A stretch of DNA of 40,544 bases from Setaria digitata (taxonomy: Eukaryota; Nematoda; Chromadorea; Rhabditida; Setariidae): contig RCAB01000537.1 in the NCBI GenBank assembly GCA_003640385.1, forward strand, positions 1 through 40,544, in the 5' to 3' direction. Made by a program: the position numbers and the translations under genes. The notes beneath the pieces were generated by a model. That model ran no database searches. It saw only the letters and a list, made by a program, of their open reading frames with translations, and had not been told where the DNA came from. Shown here piece by piece: positions 1 to 11,500 of the stretch; the stretch's first letter is position 1; each line of letters begins with the position of its first letter.

Positions 1-235
1 TTACTTATTTATTTTTTTACTTATTTATTTTTTTACTTATTTATTTTTTTATTTATTTATTTTTTACTTGTTTATTTATTTACTTGTTTATTTATTTACT
101 TGTTTATTTATTTACTTGTTTATTTATTCACTTGTTTATTTATTCACTTGTTTATCCATTTATCTATTTATTTATTTGCCTGTATGTTTGTTTGCTTATT
201 TATTTATATTTTATTTTGAAGCATTAATCGTAAAA
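1..235. repeat. TTTA/TTAC-rich tandem repeat
   Basis: Positions 1-66 are built from TTAC-TTAT-TTAT-T(n) units. From about 67 a roughly 16-bp unit, ACTTGTTTATTTATTT, is repeated about six times with small changes, and it decays after 160 into TTTA/TTTG tetranucleotides. It reads through as a Leu/Tyr/Phe-rich open frame only because the repeat lacks stops, so I do not treat that frame as a gene. Confidence 0.95.
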
Positions 236-998
236 ATGTCCTATTTTCGAACCGTCTCCCACTTATAATTTCAATAACGAAAGAAGAAAGAAATTACTGA
301 AAGAAGAGATTATAACCAAAAAAAAAACAGAAAAGAAAAATATGTCATTTGAAAATTTATTTTGAATTGAAACTATAAAATTTCATTGTTGAAGTAAATC
401 GTGAATTTTTTTTTTTTGCTATACAAAGGTTCATATGCCAGAAAAGAAAATTCAAGAAATTCTACCATTCAAATTTCGAACAAAAATTGCTGAATTTTTC
501 TTTCCAATAATTTCTCAAATTTATAGCAAGAGGAAGGAAACTTTTTTGTCAACTTTATACATTGATGAAGGATAAAGAAACATTGTCTAAAAAAAAACAC
601 GAAAAATCGCCGTTTACTGCTTTGTTGTTAATTTTATTTAAAAGAAAGATTAATTATCTGAAGATTGAAGGAATTTGATAAATCACATTTTTCCCTTCTT
701 TTTTTTGAGAAAAAATCTTTCTTTTTTTAATTTTCGAAAGTTATTTAAATATTCTATGAAGTTAAAATTTATTTTCATCCCTTTTTTTTGCATTTATTTG
801 TCATGATCTTTTTCTTTGATAATATTTTGTACACTTTTGAAATCAAGCCCAAATTTTGTTGTGAGATAGACTTTATATAATTTAAATACACTCAAGTTTC
901 AATTAAATCCGATTAATTGCACATTAAATTACAAAATACATGAATAATTTGGAATTCTTAATGTTAATTGATCATTGCCATGCTTATTTTATTTCCGA
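236..998. other. AT-rich stretch, no gene seen
   Basis: I found no supported exon, RNA or mobile element here. Composition is homopolymer-rich A and T, as in the introns and spacers elsewhere in the window. Confidence 0.6.
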
Positions 999-1121
999 AT
1001 GCCAGGAATTAATTCCTTTCTATCTCACCTACTTTCGCTTCATTTCTTTTTTGCAGCATTAATTTTTCCACAAGTTTCAACACATTTTTTCTCTTTTATT
1101 TCATTTAGTTCTGATCAGTAA
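999..1121 (+). CDS. possible signal-peptide-like first exon (weak)
   Basis: An ATG at 999 opens a 40-codon frame beginning MPGINSFLSHLLSLHFFFAA, which has a polar start, a long hydrophobic core and a small-residue end like a secretory signal. A donor-like CAA|GTTTCA at 1073/1074 would end it in phase 0, and the first exon of the large DOMON gene (2240) also starts in phase 0. That would supply the leader this type I membrane protein needs. However, no exon for the missing N-terminal half of the first DOMON domain was found between them, and an AT-rich sequence can mimic a signal peptide. Low confidence. Confidence 0.22.
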   Translation: MPGINSFLSHLLSLHFFFAALIFPQVSTHFFSFISFSSDQ

Positions 1122-1269
1122 ATTTGTTTGATGATTTCAATTTAAGAAATAATTAACTGAAATGGTATCGAGAGATTGTGTATTTGTCCGTTGATCAGAT
1201 TTGTACGAGAATGTACTGTCGGAAAGCTTGTCATTTGCAATCGTATGTGTGAAGGACTGAATCAGAAAC

Positions 1270-1398
1270 CTTGACCGATATACCGAATCTAAATGGTAGC
1301 ATGCCGACTTCCTCCTCCTTTACTTTTGTCCCGTTCTCGACTCTTGAGAAAACTATATACATGTGTCTGTCATCTCCTGTCAGTAGTACAATCATCAC
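1270..1398 (-). CDS. candidate isolated minus-strand exon, 43 codons
   Basis: On the minus strand a good nematode acceptor (AATTTCAG) ends at 1399. It is followed by 43 open codons in phase 0 (begins VMIVLLTGDDRHMYIVFSR, ends in FRFGISVK) and then a donor AAG|GTTTCT at 1269. The stretch is clearly less AT-rich than its surroundings, and its residues alternate as expected for beta strands. I recognise no family, and no partner exons could be linked to the left. The opposite strand is open over part of it too, so it could be a chance frame in a GC-richer island. Confidence 0.3.
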
Positions 1399-1399
1399 C

Positions 1400-2239
1400 T
1401 GAAATTAATTTGTTTTAAAGAAAAATAAAAAAAAAGAAAAGAAAGGAAAAATAAAGCCACCGATTAATCCATGATAGCATTATATTTACTATATAAAATT
1501 CATTTTATATCAACTCATTTCATCGGAATTATTTGCTCTGAAATCAATTAATTAAAGAAATTTATTCATCAATCGATCATGTAATTTGCATAGGAACTTT
1601 ACTCAAAAAAAAATTTCAATGCATTAAAATGCATTAAAATTTCAATAACAAACAAAAAACCGTGCCGAATTTAATTCGTTGCACTATTCGATGTGAAATG
1701 CTAAGACTATAAGTTAAAGCTTTAATTTCTTGGGAAGACATTTAAGAATAATATAAGTTTAAAAAACTTCTGACTAAATTATCTGCAGTGGTATGACTAA
1801 AGAAATTCTATTGTACTGATTCCGAAATTTAATAATTTTCGAAATTCTAAAAGTTTTCGTTTTTTTTTTTGATTCTGTTCACAGAGATGAATAAAAACAA
1901 TCAGAAATAAAGCTAATCCAAAAAAAAAAAAAAAAAAATTAAGTATTATTAATGGATTCTGAATAGGGTTAAACGATGATTTTTGATTATTGCTCAGTAG
2001 CTACTGCAGGATAACATGAAACTGATATTTTAATGGTATAAAATGAAATGTCCGGATATTTTTTAGCAAAAGTAAATTTAGACAATTGGAAATTACTACT
2101 TTGATTGGTTTTTAACAAGTTTTAGGTATTATATTATAAAGCTAATTACTCAATCACTGCTTATTAATTTTAGAAAACGCAAGGGAATTTCCTCTTCACC
2201 AATAACTTAATTTGTTTCATATTTTCCTATTTCTTTTAG
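1400..2239. other. no clear gene; presumed upstream intron or spacer
   Basis: AT-rich with poly-A/T runs (for example 1919-1938). The first readable exon of the large gene begins with an acceptor at 2238-2239, so at least one upstream exon must exist. None was convincing here. Confidence 0.5.
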
Positions 2240-2501
2240 AATGAAATTGAATTCGTATTGAAATTCAAAACTGATTCCTGGATTGGTATCGGTTGGAAAC
2301 CGAAGAAATCTGATGGCTACTGCCAATCACAACAGGATTCTACAATTGCAGAGGAGTCTGAAAATTTGATGACCACTTCATCATGGCAAACATCTGAGGC
2401 TCTAATCGATGGACAGATCGAAACTGTTACAACTGAACTTCTCCCTTCAGAATCTACCACCGACAGTCGACATTCAGAGACTCAAAATGTTGAAAAAGAA
2501 A
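2240..2501 (+). other. first readable exon: half DOMON plus Ser/Thr linker
   Basis: It starts NEIEFVLKFKTDSWIGIGWK, which matches the central strands of the other DOMON copies in this gene (compare DEIEFSIET...WWTGVGF and the later HWTGIGF). The domain then breaks off into a Ser/Thr/Glu-rich linker that looks O-glycosylated. The usual N-terminal cysteines and Tyr-x-x-x-Trp motif must lie on an unseen upstream exon, or this DOMON is truncated. The donor at 2502 (GTATGA) matches the phase of the next exon. Confidence 0.7.
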
Positions 2502-5500
2502 GTATGATTTTGAATTCCAGCAAATCATCCCAGTGGCGAATTTTAAATGAGATTTAAATAATAAAAAATTTCGAAATATTATGTTATAATAAATGGCTTC
2601 TACGACATTTTTCATTGTTCTTCCGAAATTTCACTTTGCAAAACTTATTTTCAATATTGTGATTCAGATCGTAATTAGCATCCGTCATATCGGAGCAGAA
2701 AGAATCATGATATCGTAACATTCGTATATATCAAAATTCAATAGAATATCCTCAACAGTAAAGTATATCATGATTCCTGATGTCATATTTAACACCAATA
2801 ATTGCAGAAATTTGCAACGAAAATGAAGAATTCTCACATTGTCCAGAATTCACTCGCCAATGTGAAGCATCATGCGACTGGACAAAATTTCCGGAAACAA
2901 TTCCGAACTGCCCACGTACCTGTGGTAAACCGAAATGCATTTGCAAGGAAGGATTTGTTCGATCAGCAAATGACAATAACACATGCGTACCATTTCACTT
3001 TTGTTCTGATGAGGTAAGCAAAAGTGATACTTGTTTAGACAATTTCTATTTTCTTTGCTAAAATACTAATTTATTTTCATTCTCCTCAATTTTCATTCAC
3101 TTTTATTCCTTGATACTTTGGAAAGAGAAAGAATTTTTCGAGATTTAATATTAGATATTTCATGCAGGTAGAAATGGAATGTCCAGTTAATTCAACTTGG
3201 GCAAAATGTGGCGTTGCTTGTGAGCCAACCTGTGAAAATATGTACGATACATCACCATGTCCGGCAAGTTGTGAAGAATCGGCTTGCACATGTGCTGATA
3301 ATTATGTTAGATATAAAGAGAGCTGCATCTTTTGGGGTGATTGTCCAAGTAAGTATTATCATTCATTATCACTCGTCTGTAACGATAGTTGTAAGTGTTC
3401 CATGGATATAGTGTTTAGTAATTTCCATTATGAATTTAGGAAAGATGTATTAATTAATATTGAATTCCAACTTTCAAATTGCTAAATTAAAATTTTAGCT
3501 GAAATTTAAAAGTATTTGTATTAAAAGTAGGTCAAAAAGAAAGCTTAATTTTAGATCTTGAGCAGCGATTTGCATCGGATTTCTCAGCATCAACAATGAT
3601 GAAGGCAGCTATTAGTGGAATATCTGCGTTGTCAGCTTCAGTTCAGCCGGAAACTATCACTTCTGAAAAAAATGCTGATATCAGTGATCACTCAGTAACA
3701 ACGCCTATAACGACAACTACAGAGATTAGAGCACCTACTGACAGTTTGACTTGTGGCATCAACGAAACAATTAACGAATGTGGTCGAGCATGTGAAACAA
3801 GCTGTAGCATTGTAAGTTTTGGGCTTAGAATGCTCCTTAGCGAAGCCTAATGATGCTTCAGCCAATTCTGCTTTCAAGACAAGCTTTAATATCATTTCAG
3901 CTGCTACTTCTTATGTTAAAATCGAAATTTGAATGAAAAGAAAGAAAAGAGAAAATGAACAGTGATTTGAAATTTGCTGTTTTCAGCTGATAACTTTTCA
4001 TTATCAGATCTCGAAATAAGCTGATTTTTTCAAACCATAATTCAAACAAAACAACCATACAATGCTGATTAATTAATTATAGGTGTATTCTCGAGAAAAG
4101 TGTACTCAGTGTTATCGACCTTCATGTGCATGCATTCATGGATATGCTCGAATAGATGATCGATGTGTTTATTGGGCTGATTGCCCACGTGAACGTAATC
4201 ATTTATTGAGTTTTAAAATTTTGCTTCCAAAATTACGTAGAAATATTGGGACTTAAAGTTGTGAATTGCGGAATCTTCTTCATATCGAATTCAGAGAGAG
4301 AATTAAATTATGAAATGAATTTAGGAAGACTTCAAGGCGATTTTCCAACATAACCCCTGCTTTTTTAAAATACCTAGCAATGTTCGATACTTGGTATTTA
4401 AATATTTGAATTTTTCTTTTTAGCTCGTCGTGCTTCACATCAGCGACAGAATAATCCAACGCCGGTGGTGCAATCATCGAAAATATCAGGGAACACCGGT
4501 GCGGAATATTCAAATGAAACGGAAGCGGTGAATTCGTTTCTGAAATCATCAAATCATAAGGAAAACGCAATACGTGAATTAAATTTAACGGATACAGAAT
4601 CATTTGTAGCTGACGCTCGCATCGTTTCACAGAATGCATCCAGTGGCAGATTTGCGACGCTATCAGAATCCGGTATGCTTCAATTTTGGGATTAGGATTC
4701 TGCTTCTTTATCAGATGAGAATACTCCATATCATCAATATAATTTTCTACTTTCTAATTAAGAAGGAAAAAAAAAACAACAAACAAAATTCTGTCCTTTC
4801 CATTCTCTTTTTCTCTTTTCTGTCCCATTTGATTGATTAATCCCATGGAAAATCCAATAGTTCGAGGAATAGGAAATAGGATGAATTATAAGTGAAATCA
4901 ATGATTTTTGCCCATATTTAAGATCAAAAGGAAATTTTCACTTTTTTTTTTTTCCAACTAAAAATGTTTTGGAGCTCATTGTTTTCAAAATTTGCTTGCC
5001 AGGTGGGGATGGTTCGGGAGTTGTTGGTGATGTTTGTTATGGTGATTGGCGTTGGCCACCGGGATGTCGTGACTGTGATTATCGCATTTCATGGAATTAT
5101 CTGGATGATACTGATGAGATCGAATTTTCCATCGAAACACGTGCACCCTCAAATTGGTGGACGGGCGTTGGTTTCTCACCTACCGGCACAATGGTAGATT
5201 TTGTTTTTTTTTTCTGGTAACTTCTTGCTTATCTTCATTTATCAATATTATAATAAATTTCAATAAAATGAAGCTAGTGTTGTAAAATTTTCTAAAATGT
5301 CAGGAGTTTTAGTTCTGAATCAAAAAAAAAAAGACTCAACTTTTCTTTTTTTTAAAATAAAAATTATGATTAACAAATATTCAGGTGGAAGCTGATATTA
5401 TTATCGTGAAAAGTCGAAACGGTGAATTGTCGTTACACGATATGTACAGTACGGAATATGGAGTACCACGTGAAGATAGTAAGCAAGATGTTTATACACC

Positions 5501-8500
5501 AACCGTAATCGGAACACACGTGAACGGCGTACTAAGAGTACAGTTCACTCGAAAACGCGATACAGGTGATCGAAAAGCAGATCACCATTTCTCGGAAACT
5601 AACTGTTACAAATTTTTATTTCCGGTTTCTGGTGGTCGCTTAGAACCGGTTTGTATTCATTCTACTTTATGTTCCCATTAGTTACATAACTCTAAAATTT
5701 ATAAATTCCAACACTTCTTTCATTGCGAAAGTAAAGCTGTTAGATTCAAGTTTAAAAAGGAAGTTACAAATTCGTTTCACTGAATGCGATATCGAAATTT
5801 GAAAATCATATCAAATATAATACTTGTAATATGTTTATTTCTGCCCTTTTATCACACGAATTTCTCTATGAAAGAAGAAATGCAAAATACCAAGCATATT
5901 TGAATTGCAAATTGCCACAGTCAATCGTTCCGAAAATTGCAATCGAATTTATTTCTTTTTTTTTTTTTTTGATCAATGGCAATGCATTATTAGCCTACCA
6001 TTTTATCATCAATCAAATAATGTAAAATCGACTTTCTATCATCGATTATTTGAGTATCGATTTCCAAAATAGCAAGATTCGCTATTTTAATTTTTTTAGA
6101 ATGGTCAATTATCGAAACATATTAGTATACCGCATGTATCGGAAAATAAAATTTGCATTCAGAGTTGTACTGCTCCGCAAAATCTTCAAGGTAAATTTTC
6201 CTCATTTAAGATTTGTTATTTGAAATTAATGATAATATGAATCTTTAGCTAACTTTCAATTTATGTTCCATTTAATTATGCTGGATTGCATGTTTCCAAA
6301 TGTTAATGGTTTTTTTCCGCCAATTTTTATAGTAAAATAGTAAAAGAACTACTTGTGAAAAATGTGAAGCAATCAATTCGAGATTAAAATGTATTGGCAA
6401 GTTCAATTTATGTTAAAATAATGGAGTAATCAGGATTGAAATTTCATGAATTCTATGTGATGGATGATGGAAGGACAAATTTCAGCCACAAGTTCCTGTG
6501 AAACCGAATATCGTTATCCAGCCGGTTGCAGTGGTACTGCATGTGATTATGTAGCTAAATGGGAATATAGTATGGCCCGGAAAGATGTAAAATTTGAAAT
6601 TTCATCGAAAGAATTAGGTCGTTGGACTGGAATTGGCTTCTCTCGAGATGGCCAAATGGCAAGCTCAGATATTTATACTGGTTGGGTTTTTGAAGGAAAA
6701 GCTTATGTCACGGATCGGTTTGCATACGGTCGTCAACTTCCAGCTATTGATCCGGCTGATCGTCAAGATATTTATGAAATTAGTGGCAAAGCAGAGGATG
6801 ATATTCAGGTTTTTATTTCTTCATTATGTTCATTTTATTTGATTTGTTTATTTGTCGCTCATTATTTGCAGTAGACACGATAAAAAGTAACAAATATCTG
6901 AAAAGACAAATAAAAGAAATATATGGAAAGGGAAAAAAAATCATTTATTATTTTCAGACGATAACATTTCGCCGAAAGGTATTACCAGCTGATACGATTA
7001 CCGATTTCCCTCTCAATGTTTGCTATTATTTCTTATTCCCGGTTGGAGGTGGTCGAGTTTTAGCACGAAAAAGTCAAGATTTCCAGAATTCCAAAACTCC
7101 AATCGGTTATCACGACCTCTATCAACCCAAAGTTTCTCGCACAAAAATTTGTATTTGTGACCAGGTAACAAACATTTTTGCTACTATATTTTATCATCAT
7201 ACTTTATTAAACTTTAGTGACATCTTTTTATTCTGGATTTTTGAATTTCCAATTTAATCCCGACCGTAATCTACGAGATGAATGGGGAAGGTGAATAATG
7301 ACTAAATCGAATAAAAACAGGAAACTTTATCTTTAATGCTTAAATTGTCAGTAAGACGATTAACTTTGCGTTTATTCGAGTTTTATCGGGATGATTTCAA
7401 TAAAATTTGAACGAAATGAACGAAATTTTCACAGAATGGTGTGTCGATCGCTTCCAGTGACGGACCGCCAGCTGTTCGCAATCGTCGTCAAGCGAATCAA
7501 ATGGATGTGCAGTTCCGTCGAAAGAGACAATTGCAAGATCCTTTCGAAGTTCAAATTGATCCATTTGCAGGGATTGAAAAAGGCATGCATTATTGCTCCT
7601 CTATCAAAAAATTCAATTAAAAGTAAATTTTCAGTAATGGGAAAATAAATGAATCCAAAGTGAAGACAGTCTAATGGATTTATTTATAACATTTACACAA
7701 TTTACATCAATTCAAGTTGAATGCAATAGTCTGAAATAGTTCAAGGGAAAAGTGAAAATTGTGGAAAGTGATTGTTTGGAAATTCATACATCATGAGCAC
7801 CTTGTAAAAATTGTTTAATTTTCAGACACAGGACAAGGTTTTATCACTGAGGAGATGTCAGAGTTTGAAGATGGTAAAATATCACCTCATTTATCACTTA
7901 AAATCAAACAGCTTCCTAATATGGCTGATATTACTACAACGATTCCAAACTTCATCGAGCAATCGACAGTTGAAAAAAGTAATCTTCCTTCACTAATTTC
8001 ACTAGCCAATACTCCTTAACTAATTCTATCATTTATTCCAGCAAACGGATCGATTCCTGTAGAAGCGAAATTGGAATCAAAGCCAGAACCATCAGCTCTT
8101 TTTTCCACTGACTCTGATACCCTCATGCAGGAACCTGGACCAGAATCAGAGCCAGAACCAGAGCCAGAGCCATTGCCTGTATCCGTATCAACTAGACACA
8201 AACCAGAATCAATTGTACAAGAATCAGAGGAAGGGAAAGATGAAGATGGTATACCTTACTTACATGTACTCTTTCATAACTCAAATCAAGTAAAAATACA
8301 GGTAATGATTTCCAGAATTAAATTTCCAAATGAATGAATTTGTAGGAGAAGAATCAGTGGATTGTCTTGATATAGTGATAGGGTCGGTTATCGATGGCGT
8401 GTCACAAATACGTGATTACTATTCTTTCTCACAAATTACGCCTAAACCGGATGAGTTTTTTGGTGGACAAGATTCATTAACTTCCGCAGCTGCCTATCAA

Positions 8501-11500
8501 CAGGATGGCATCACAACAGTTATTTTCCGGAAACCTTTGCAAGGTAAGAGCAGGTTCTGGACTGGAATCCTCATTCACTTCGAGATGTTCTAGCCAAAAA
8601 AAAAAATGAAAAGCATATAACAAATAATGGTACAACTAAGATGTTCCGTCATGTCCATCTCGCCTTTTAAGCATCTGATAAAACTGATCGAACGCTATCA
8701 CCAGAAGAGACCATAGTAATTTGGGCGAAAGGTGTTCAAAATTCGAAATTCACTCCAGCAATTGCTGAATTTATGCTGCAGGTGATATTTTGCATGAATT
8801 CTAATTTTTATTTGATTTTCATACTTTTCCTATTTATTCTATAATTGCAATTAAAACTTCTTTAACTAAATTACAATCACACAATTAGATTGTTATAATT
8901 AAATTAAAGAGTGATCTGGAAGAAGCGACCAATAGGAACACTGATCGCGGGCAATTCATTATCAATTTCTTTGGTTTGTATTTAAATGATTGGAATTTTA
9001 TCGAATTAGTAACCTTTCTGTTGCCACTATCGGTGACATGATATGTATTAGCGGTGGTTGATAGCCAACATTGAGTTGATAGAATAGCCTTCGGCAGTAA
9101 CATTGTAATGACACCTGACTCGAAATGATAAATTTGAAATGATGCGGAAAATTTACAGACAGTGAAAAAGAACCGAAGCAGTTCCAGAAGCCAATTCATA
9201 GAAACGAATGTTTCGGTAATTATGCATATCCAATTAATTGCACACATGAAAAATGCATTTACACGGCAAACTGGTTAACTGACGGAAAGAAAATTTCGTT
9301 TTCGTTATCCGCAATAATTCCAACTTATCACTGGACTGGCATAGGTTTTTCGCTTGATGGATCAATGGCTCAATCGGACGTGATCATCGCTAGCGTGATG
9401 GATGTAAGTTTGAAATGAATTAAAACAAAGCAAGTAATGAGGTTTCCCTTTAGTCTTTAACGGCAAGTTCTGAGGTTATTTTTCCATATCCATAGTATAC
9501 TTTTCTAAATTGCTCCTTACAAGGTTTGAAATTTGATATTTGAAGTAGCGATTGATACTTTATAAAGATCATCCAAAATTTATAAATCATCTCCAATGCA
9601 TTGTTTTTCAAAATAATTTCTATTTATTCGACACTCTTCACATAATTAGAGCAAATTTTTTTCTTCAAAAAACGGCCAAAAACTAGAGCAAAATGTGACT
9701 GATTCAGAAGAGATTGTGAAATTCATACGAAATAATTAACTATAGGACGGAACGGTGAAAGTTTCGGATATGTTTTCACCAGGCTATAGTAGACCGAAAA
9801 CGGATGCTGAGCAGAACTTATTCGATGTGCGAACTTCATATGATCAAGGTCGTATATATGCTAACTTCTCGCGTTATCTGGTTTCCAATGATGAAAATGA
9901 TATTTCTATTGATCAGTGTGTTTACTTCCTTTATCCAGTCACTGGTGGCAAATTAGATATAGGTGAGTTATTAATTTGTTTCCTATCTTTCTATTTTTAT
10001 TCATTTTTCCTTTCTTTTTTGTTCTTCATTTCGTTTTGTTTTAACCTGGAATATGTCATCAACTCGTTAACTTTTGAAACAGAACATAATACACATAAAT
10101 TATTGTCAATGTTACCATTAATATTTAAATTTCTGGCTGAATTTCAGGGACGAAAGAAATTCATAAACATACGGAAACCCCAATTCCGTCCGGAAAAAAA
10201 ATTTGCCCAGTGTTATGTTCTGTTAATTTGGCTGCCAAAAAAATGCCACAAAATGAGCCGCTTCTTAAGGCATCCATCTTGCCTGAAGAATCAATCACTG
10301 CCGAAAGTGTAAATTCTTTGAAATTCATTCATTTTATCATGCTAGAAGTCACAATATGCTTAATAAAGTGATAAAATATTTTTTTTCTTCTCTCTCTCAT
10401 TGAAACATTACCTTTAATTCATTAAGAGAAGTTTTTAGTGAAAAATTTAGGAATTAGTAAGAATTAGTTCATATCTGTATTATATTTCAATTGCAGTCGT
10501 GAGAAAAATTTTATATGCGAATTAGAGGGTAGCAAAGCATTTCAATGGAATTTTCTCAATTAGATTTGCAATGATGAAATATTATTATTATATAAAATAT
10601 AAAAATNAAGAAAAATTTTATATGCGAATTAGAGGGTAGCAAAGCATTTCAATGGAATTATTCTCAATTAGATTTGCAATGATGAAATATTATTATTATA
10701 TAAAATATAAAAATTGTGTAATATAAATTATATAATATAAAAATTATTGGTTTTGCGAATAAAAAATATACCAACCTCAAAAAAAAGGAGAAAATTTGTT
10801 TGTTTTAAACTTTTGAGCATTTTTAGGTTACTTTTGATGTGGTATTCCGTATTTTAAATCGAGAATGGAATCCATATTTTGCAAATCGAAATACTCAAGA
10901 ATTTCATCAACTAGCTGACGAAGTGATTAATCGAGTTAGTTTACCGAATTTTTTTCTTTTTTTTTTCTGGAAATATGATCAGAAATTTGAAGATGGCATT
11001 GTTTTTAAGTTTTTGTTTTTTCTTTTTTTTAAATTTTCTTCTAGGATGGAAATTTTGAAGTTAAAATTGCAGATTAATGGCATAGTAAAAGCCAAATATC
11101 CTCAGATGAGAGTGATTGAAATCAAGAAATTCAGGTAAATAATTAATTTGTGGAGTAAAAACAAATAAATAAAAGCTAATTTTTTCCTGGCATTTTTTTC
11201 AACAGACTTCTGCTGATTGAAGGGCATAATTTTAAATATTAGAAGGCATTTTAAAATCGACCAGAAATTAACACCACTCGCTGAAAAAAAGGTGTTGGAA
11301 ACATAAGTAAAATATTTCTAAAATTCAATGAAATAACTGAATGGTCATTGTAAGATATTGAATTGATTATATGTCAATTAAAATAATGAATTCAAGTGCT
11401 TTTTTTCCTTTTCTGCTCTAAATTTTCCATTTATTCTGATTCACCATTTATTGTGAATCATTCTTGAATCATCTTTTGTGATGAATTTGTCAGAAACAGA

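Noticed and set aside
68..268. 66-codon open frame over the left repeat
   Set aside because: It is a translation of the TTTA/ACTTG tandem repeat (Leu/Tyr/Phe only) with no start or splice context.
4280..4729. 149-codon minus-strand open frame
   Set aside because: Covers exon 6 of the large gene and its introns on the wrong strand; no family resemblance or splice logic.
8885..9247. 120-codon minus-strand open frame
   Set aside because: It is antisense to exons 17-18 of the DOMON gene, which fit the phase and the DOMON pattern on the plus strand.
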